Shown one piece after another: positions 58,785-64,000 of a DNA stretch of 64,000 nucleotides. The notes below the pieces were generated by a model. That model was not told the origin of the DNA, made no database searches, and saw only the letters and a program-made list of their open reading frames with translations. The position numbers and the translations under genes are program-made. The DNA is taken from assembly GCA_008360955.1 (NCBI GenBank), contig LUCM01009389.1, positions 121,198-185,197 on the forward strand, read 5' to 3'. Source of the stretch: Fasciolopsis buskii (Eukaryota; Platyhelminthes; Trematoda; Plagiorchiida; Fasciolidae). Position 1 is the stretch's first letter; the number at the start of each line of letters is the position of its first letter.

Positions 58785-60990
58785 GCCTGTATTAAGTGAC
58801 ACAATTCCAACTGCGGACTGAAAAATGCCTTTTACAGCAGCAGAAAAACGTTGGGCCCCCTAGATCCTGCTGTTCCCTTATTTCGGCTTAGGGCACACCA
58901 CGCCTTCTTGAACGCATGTTGACATTGCAGACTAGGTTTGAAGTTCGCACTCACGACTATTCTGATGTTCGTGCTTCCCGAGTTTGTTCCATCGCGACAC
59001 AATGCCCAAGTGGGCCTATGTGGCGAGGGAAAGTTGCTTCTCCTTCCAAGAGCCGCTGAAATTTGTTTAAGTTCAACGGTGGATCTCAACTTTTCGACCA
59101 CTAGTAAATTTTATCCAGATCTCTCCGGATAGCCTCCCTGTTTGTTGTGTCTAATAGTTTGATATCGTCAGCAAACATGAGGCACGAATTTTCTAAACAA
59201 CTGGTTATGTCGCCGACATACAGTAGGGAGAGTAGTGATCCTAGGATAGACCACTGAGGCACCCCGACGCATGTCAGTCCTCTAACAGATAGACACCCAT
59301 CGACTCTCACTCTGAAAGATCTATCCTTCACATTTTGCGCTATCTAGTTATTTACCTTAGTATCCACTCCAAAGGCCCTCACTATCTAGTCAAGAAGCCT
59401 GTAATTCACGGAATCACAGGCCTTCTTAAAGTCAAGAGAGCAGACTTCTACTCTTACGTACTTGTCAATCCTACCTGTTACTTCGTCCAGGAAGCCCATT
59501 TAGTTGGTAAGACAGGACCGTTTGCGCCAGGAAATGTGTTGCTCTATCATCATTAGCTTGTTGGCGTGCTTAACTATCCTGTCCCGAAGGATCGTTCCAA
59601 GAGTTATCGGCATGGTGGATGTCATGCCCACCGGTGTGTGGCCGTCAGGGTTATTTTTGTCCCCGTCCTTATGCACTGATACGACTGTTGATGTCAACCA
59701 GTCCGCGGAGAATCTCCCTTCATCCAGCGATGCGTTATATAGCTGGGTACAAAATTTCACCCGGACCTCCGCCATAGGCTTTAATATCGCTGGGTGAATC
59801 CCATCAGGTCCTGCCGCTTTCGACGCGTCCAGGATTTTAGGCCGTCCAACACTTCTTCCTCAGTGATCGCATCTCTAACATATAGGTGGCGGGAGTTCGT
59901 GTTTGTCTTGCGTCCCTTGATGCCGCTCGTAAATTGCCTGAAAAAATTCCAGCAGACAGTCGGCTTTCCCTTGACTGTCGGCCGATTTAATTCTTTGGTG
60001 TTTTTCACCCCACCTGCGGCCTTTAGCAAAGCATCCTTAGTTGGCTTTAGTGGCCCCAGCGATCCGCTCCTCCACTATGGTGGTAGCTCTTTTTCCTCGA
60101 TTCTGTGGACGAGTGAAACTAAGTTTGTTACTGCTAATTGGTTGCTCTTAATTGCCTACCACTGACGATCCACGAAGTTACTACTTCCGTCTACATCCCA
60201 CTGAGTTTGAAGACCGAAGTCTGACAGTTTGCTTTAATCCATCCTTGAGAAGTTTCTGTCATATTAATCGGGGCTACCAGTCCATGTAGGCTCATTCGCA
60301 TGCGAATTATGGCGTGGTTGCTCCTACCTGTTGGGCCTTTCGATTCAGTTATCCTCATATCGTTCGGCGTTCTCGCCAGCACCAAGTCAAGGGTTGAAAA
60401 TACTTGCCCGAACCTCCACCGAATGTTGAACCGTTCCACTTTCTTGCGCGAACTGCAGCAGTTGATGCCCAAAATTGCCATCCGGAGCTGCCTCGCAAAC
60501 CCAGCAAATCTCAAGGGCTTTAAAACCTTCCAGTATTGGAAGTTTGCCCGCAGACCCTGCAGCCGCACTGAGAAGGAGGAAAAGTTCCCCGCCCTCCACT
60601 GGCTTCGAACCCGGGCTGCTGCACCCACCTACAACTGAGATCCTTGAGCCGCCAGTTGCGATGTTAACTTCTACAGCCTGCTTGATTCGGGTATGCGGTT
60701 TCCGGCCCTGATGGGCATCGTACTTTCCAGCCACCAGGACCAGCGTCCAGCCTGCTATTCTAAAGAGTGAATAATCCGGCGCCATTAAATCACCGTCACC
60801 CTTCCACGGCATCAACCAAGTTCCAGTGAGGGCCACTGCATTTACACCCAGATTCCTGAATTGTACCGCCAGACACTCATTGCCCACACTTGCATCATTT
60901 GTGTAGGTTACCGTTATAACTCCCCCCAGCCGTCCTTTCGGAAGCTAAACGGATGGGAGTGTCGCGTGCTCGGGACTTACTCGTTTTTTG
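58785..60990 (-). pseudogene. CR1/Jockey-like element: endonuclease and RT
   Basis: In minus-strand order: EN start and ETWL equivalent (GNECLAVQFRNLGVN, VALTGTWLMP near 60.82-60.89 kb); EN end STLDLVLARTPNDM and GRSNHAIIRM (tLDLVlT... GkSDHa.i) near 60.3-60.4 kb; linker AITEEEVLDGLKSW; fingers SADWLTSTVVSVHKDGD (p.dWk.a.v.pi.KkGd) near 59.7 kb; GVPQWSILGSLLSLLYVGDI (GVPQGSiLGPLLFllYvnDi) near 59.24 kb; FADDIKLL near 59.17 kb with both catalytic Asp intact; thumb NFKPSLQCQHAFKKA; end FFSPQLELC near 58.79 kb. Numerous stops and frameshifts. It lacks the tail beyond LEYC. Its 5' side ends only a few hundred bases from the phosphodiesterase exon. Confidence 0.9.
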
Positions 60991-61429
60991 GTTGGTAGTC
61001 GACAGCTACACCCTCGCGCTGCTCACAGCCTTCTTATTTTGGCTCTTCCGGCGCATGGCAATCGCGGGTGTCGGGTCCAGACTTGGTGGCCCAAGGTGCG
61101 CCGCCCACTGCGTTCGCCTCCAGCTCTGCTGCCCTTCTTCATTCAACTTTTGGATTTTCATTTGAATTCTATTTCCCCATTTGAACATGAGACGTTCTGT
61201 TGCGTAATTTATACCTTACAATTATATGTAGCCGATGAACTATTGGAAAAAGAACCTGCATTTCCGACGTTGTCAGTTTGTGATTTGCTTAGTGGAAAGT
61301 CCGGCTGAAGCCCAAATGGCAGATTTCCAGACCGAGACAGTCCTCAAAATTGCGTTTCCGATTAGTGGTTATTTTGCTATGAAGGGCAAATGAACCGCAA
61401 AGAGTATACTGCAGGTTTGCGATTTCCAT

Positions 61430-61449
61430 TTGTGTTTGTTATTTGTCAG
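61430..61449 (+). promoter_or_regulatory. Possible splice acceptor before the PDE start exon
   Basis: A T-rich tract (TTTGTGTTTGTTATTTG) ends in TCAG at 61446-61449. It would place the start codon 62 bases into the exon. It could be a cis-splice acceptor of a 5' UTR intron or a trans-splicing acceptor, since flatworms use spliced leaders. No transcript evidence is available here. Confidence 0.35.
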
Positions 61450-61511
61450 CAGCACAATAATATCGGCAAAAGGCAGCGCAATATGGTTTGAAGGTCATAA
61501 TTAGTTTTCGC

Positions 61512-62318
61512 ATGAGTCGCTCGAGTACTTCATGCGTCTGCCAAATATGTGGAGCGGTGTCGGATCACGATCAGAGAGATTTTTATGACCGAATAACACA
61601 GTGGCTTGACAACAATCCTACGTTCACTTGGAATTATTTCAATCGGAAAGCTAACCTTCCGACAGACCTTTGGTCCGGAGTAGAATGTGTTGGAGATGAT
61701 CACTCCCACGCAATGGGAAGTGGAGATAATAAACTGGCTAAGGACATTGAAACCGGAATTTCATTTTCTAGACAGATTACAAATCCCTCCGGACCCCTGC
61801 GAAAGATCAGTAGCCAAGATTTCGAATTCAGGGACTGTAAGCGCATTGTCTCTTCGTGTCCTGATGGTAGCCAGTCCTTCATTGTGAACAACCCGTGCTT
61901 TCTTGATTCTCTTCGTGAGGGCAAAACTGGCATTGATGTTCACGGAGATAGCAGTGCTTCGTCCAGTTCTCCGCGCACATCTCGTCGGACGTTTTCAATG
62001 AATGAGAGAGAACTAATACATGAACTTGTTCTTGACATCAGCCACGAGCTAGATGTGACTGCTTTGTGTTTTAAGATTTTACAAAACGTGTGCATCTTAC
62101 TGAATGCTGACCGCGGGTCGTTGTTTTTAATCGATAAGGATAGTGAAACGGGCGAGCCAGTTTTGCTGAGCAAACTTTTTGATGTGACTGCAGATTGCTC
62201 TTTATCTGAGAGCATGGAGCATTCTAAAAACCGGCATATTAAATTACCTTTAGGAGTTGGAATTTCTGGTCATGTTGCTCAAACGGGGACCTATGCCAAC
62301 ATACCGGATGTGTATGCC
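61512..62318 (+). CDS. Cyclic nucleotide phosphodiesterase, PDE5/6/11 family, first coding exon (partial)
   Basis: Family members hydrolyse cGMP and/or cAMP and are controlled by N-terminal GAF domains. The exon encodes 269 residues in phase 0. Residues 25-47 (YDRITQWLDNNPTFTWNYF then NRKA) match the AWLD.h..F...YF.RKA region of PDE5 and insect PDE11. RKISSQDFE (97-105) matches RKIS..EF with the phosphorylated Ser of PDE5. The first GAF domain starts near 171: LVLDISHELDVTALCFKI, NADRGSLFL (198-206), LLSKLFDVT, GVGISGHVAQTG, NIPDVYA (263-269). GTAAGT at 62319 is a strong donor, and the next exon should begin with D.RFN, which was not found in the window; GAF-B and the catalytic domain lie beyond. 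The ATG is chosen because an in-frame TAA lies upstream at 61458-61460. The GAF text looks nearest to invertebrate PDE11; PDE5 is the alternative. Confidence 0.88.
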
Positions 62319-64000
62319 GTAAGTTCCGCGCTAGTTTTCTGTTTGCAGCAGCTGCTGTATTGTTATCACGTACGTTGTGGTATTAGCGTAAATTCACTCT
62401 TTTGTGCTCCTAACGTTTTCTCCCGGTGAAACGTTGCCTAATTTGGCTAACTGCCTTAGGGCCATCGCTTTTGAAGTTCGTTTTCAAATGAACACTAAAG
62501 CTGATTTGAATAGTGCTTATGAAAGGAAATTTATCAGTTCTCTCTTCTTGCTCAGAGTAGGAAATTACCATTATAGGAGAGTAGTTTCCGTTATTACTAC
62601 AGAAATATGCATTTGAAAGGGCAACAGGTGTAGCAACATAATTGCCTCCGTGTCGCATGTTTTTCATTGCACAAAGTAGAGTACAGTGAAGAGGTAAACC
62701 CTATGGTCCAAAGACACTTAGGATCAAGAGTGAACGGGACATCCTGCTCTTGATAAATGAAGGTTGTAGATAGGGGGAATACAGAAGCTGGGAGTGTTTC
62801 ACAGTTTAGAGGTGCAGGTGGAAAAGATTGAAAGAACGAAGTACGACATCGAGCAACAGAAAACCGTTAAGGGTGACTAGCTGCCTGTGCGCGACAAGAT
62901 TGAGAAAAGGTTACGGAAAGAGGAATTGCTGAAGCCAGTTCCAAAGACCAAAAAGTAAGAACGGTAGAAAAGGAATACCGAAGCAACTGCCCGACGATCG
63001 ATCAGTGATTGCAAAGTAGATGTTAGTGAAGGATTGTAGATCATCCGGATGGATTTTTGTTGAGACCGATCAAGGGAAAGAAGCGAAGTAGACGAAGACC
63101 CACCCCACACATGACAGCCTTATTCAAGTGCATAGCGGATTTGAGCTTTGTACAACAGAAGATGAGCTGGGGTGACAAAACGCCTGACGCGGAGCAAAAA
63201 AGTAATTTTGCGTGCAGCGTCGGGAGCAAGCTAAGAGACGAAGGAAGATCAGCATAACAGAGAATTAATGGATAAGCCGAGAACAGAAACAGAGTCTGTG
63301 GAACTCAGAGTAGTCGAGTCAACGGACTGATGTAGGAAAAAAGAATGACGTTTCAAGGAAATTAAAAGGAGAGGTTTTGGAATAACTGAATGTGACGTGA
63401 CTGTTGAGAACCCAGAAGAAGCTCTGTTCACTATCGGAATTTATGGATATAATAATGATAAAACGGCCACCTTTGATGTTGGTGTTCGCAAGGCGAGGAG
63501 TGCGGTAAGAAAAAGACCAGTGAAAAATGGTGTCATCAACAAAAAGTGGATCGGACTAGAGGTAGCAGACAGAAGACCAATAATGAATAAAATATGGAGG
63601 GCGCATGCAAATACTGAACCTCGAGGAATGTCAGCATTTACAGGAAATGGCTGGGACGGGATCCAACTAAGTCGGACGAAGATGGTCCGTTCGCTGAGGG
63701 AACTTGATGCCCACAATAAGAGAGAAGAAGGATTTGAAAGTGGACAGTTTCGACATAATACATGTGCCAAACTCGTCGGAAGCCTTACAAATGTAGAGCA
63801 AGACCAGGTGTGCGAGTTGAGGGCCAATAGATCGCCGTTGAATCACGAGACCGGAAACTATGTTGGCAGTCGCTAATTACTCCTTAGGGCTCTAGAAACG
63901 AAGGTAGTTGGTCGGAGATTACAGTTTCAGATACCTTCGAAATCGGAACGACAAATGTTAGGATCAGTAGGATCACCGCATTTAGAAATAGGAACAAGTT
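62319..64000 (+). other. Start of PDE intron 1
   Basis: From the GTAAGT donor to the window end no exon continuing the GAF domain was found, so at least 1.68 kb of intron is present. It holds an antisense RT remnant. If the intron were retained, the frame would continue only to a stop at 62427-62429. Confidence 0.7.
62690..64000 (-). pseudogene. Jockey/CR1-like RT remnant inside the PDE intron
   Basis: Minus strand, high to low: FPVNADIPRGSVFACALHIL (PV.aGVPQGSvL.PtLf) near 63.65 kb; GLLSATSSPIHFLLMTPFFT (nDLLsaTsnpIhsfADDtT, catalytic DD lost) near 63.57 kb; SVLGLSINSLL near 63.26 kb; SASGVLSPQLIFCC (R..f.s..QLl.LYK) near 63.18 kb; MWGGSSSTSLLSLDRSQQKS and SLIDRRAVASVFLFYRSYF (hvWgga....L..LdriQ.kAirli, ...RR.vg.lsLFYRyyf) at 62.95-63.11 kb. 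It probably extends beyond the window. The 159-codon plus-strand frame at 63397-63876 is its antisense shadow. Confidence 0.85.

Noticed and set aside
60300..60638. 112-codon plus-strand frame upstream of the PDE
   Set aside because: Antisense to the endonuclease end (LDLVL, SNHAII) of the minus-strand element.
63397..63876. 159-codon plus-strand frame in the PDE intron
   Set aside because: It is antisense to recognisable RT motifs on the minus strand and does not continue the GAF domain.
1..64000. CRISPR arrays, bacterial operons, phage genes
   Set aside because: No regularly spaced direct repeats with unique spacers, and gene structure, repeats and splicing signals are eukaryotic.

Overview
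The window looks like nuclear DNA of a parasitic flatworm, most likely a digenean trematode. The reasons are: no bacterial gene layout, almost no long open frames, many decayed non-LTR retrotransposons of the RTE and CR1/Jockey kinds, a gypsy-type integrase of the sort common in flukes, tRNA-derived SINE-like repeats, AT microsatellites, decayed hammerhead-ribozyme repeats, and one clear spliced host gene exon. A cestode cannot be excluded, and no species call is made.

Layout. 1-5.3 kb has no recognisable gene. 5.3-9.2 kb is a minus-strand cluster of RTE reverse transcriptase (RT) fragments; one 1385-base stretch appears twice around a 10-N gap. 9.5 kb has a SINE-like repeat. 11.65-14.95 kb carries short repeat units with a type I hammerhead ribozyme fold and TA runs; again a 1385-base stretch is doubled, around a single N. 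15.8-17.6 kb (perhaps to 19.1) is a minus-strand CR1-like element. 21.1-22.9 kb is a plus-strand repeat with RT, and a second copy lies at 47.0-48.5 kb. 27.7 kb has a second SINE copy. 31.4-31.9 kb is a non-LTR endonuclease (EN). 32.1-33.2 kb holds gypsy integrase remnants. 35.7-39.5 kb is a minus-strand EN plus RT element interrupted by another repeat. 40.8-46.6 kb holds the EN and RT halves of an RTE on the plus strand, separated by 2.8 kb with CR1-like RT tails. 48.6-49.8 kb is a further RT. 57.6-61.0 kb is a minus-strand CR1-like cluster.

The only convincing host gene starts at 61512 on the plus strand. It is the first coding exon of a PDE5/6/11-family cyclic nucleotide phosphodiesterase, ending at a GTAAGT donor at 62319. 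The exon lies between two antisense non-LTR elements, and the rest of the gene is beyond the window.

How the parts relate. No operons or pathways are visible. The retroelement pieces are nearly all broken by stops and frameshifts and should be read as fossils; the RTE RT at 45.6-46.6 kb keeps the longest open frame. The least ordinary material is the hammerhead repeat array, followed by the sharp divergence boundary in the 1.5-kb repeat pair and the two equal-length duplications at assembly gaps.
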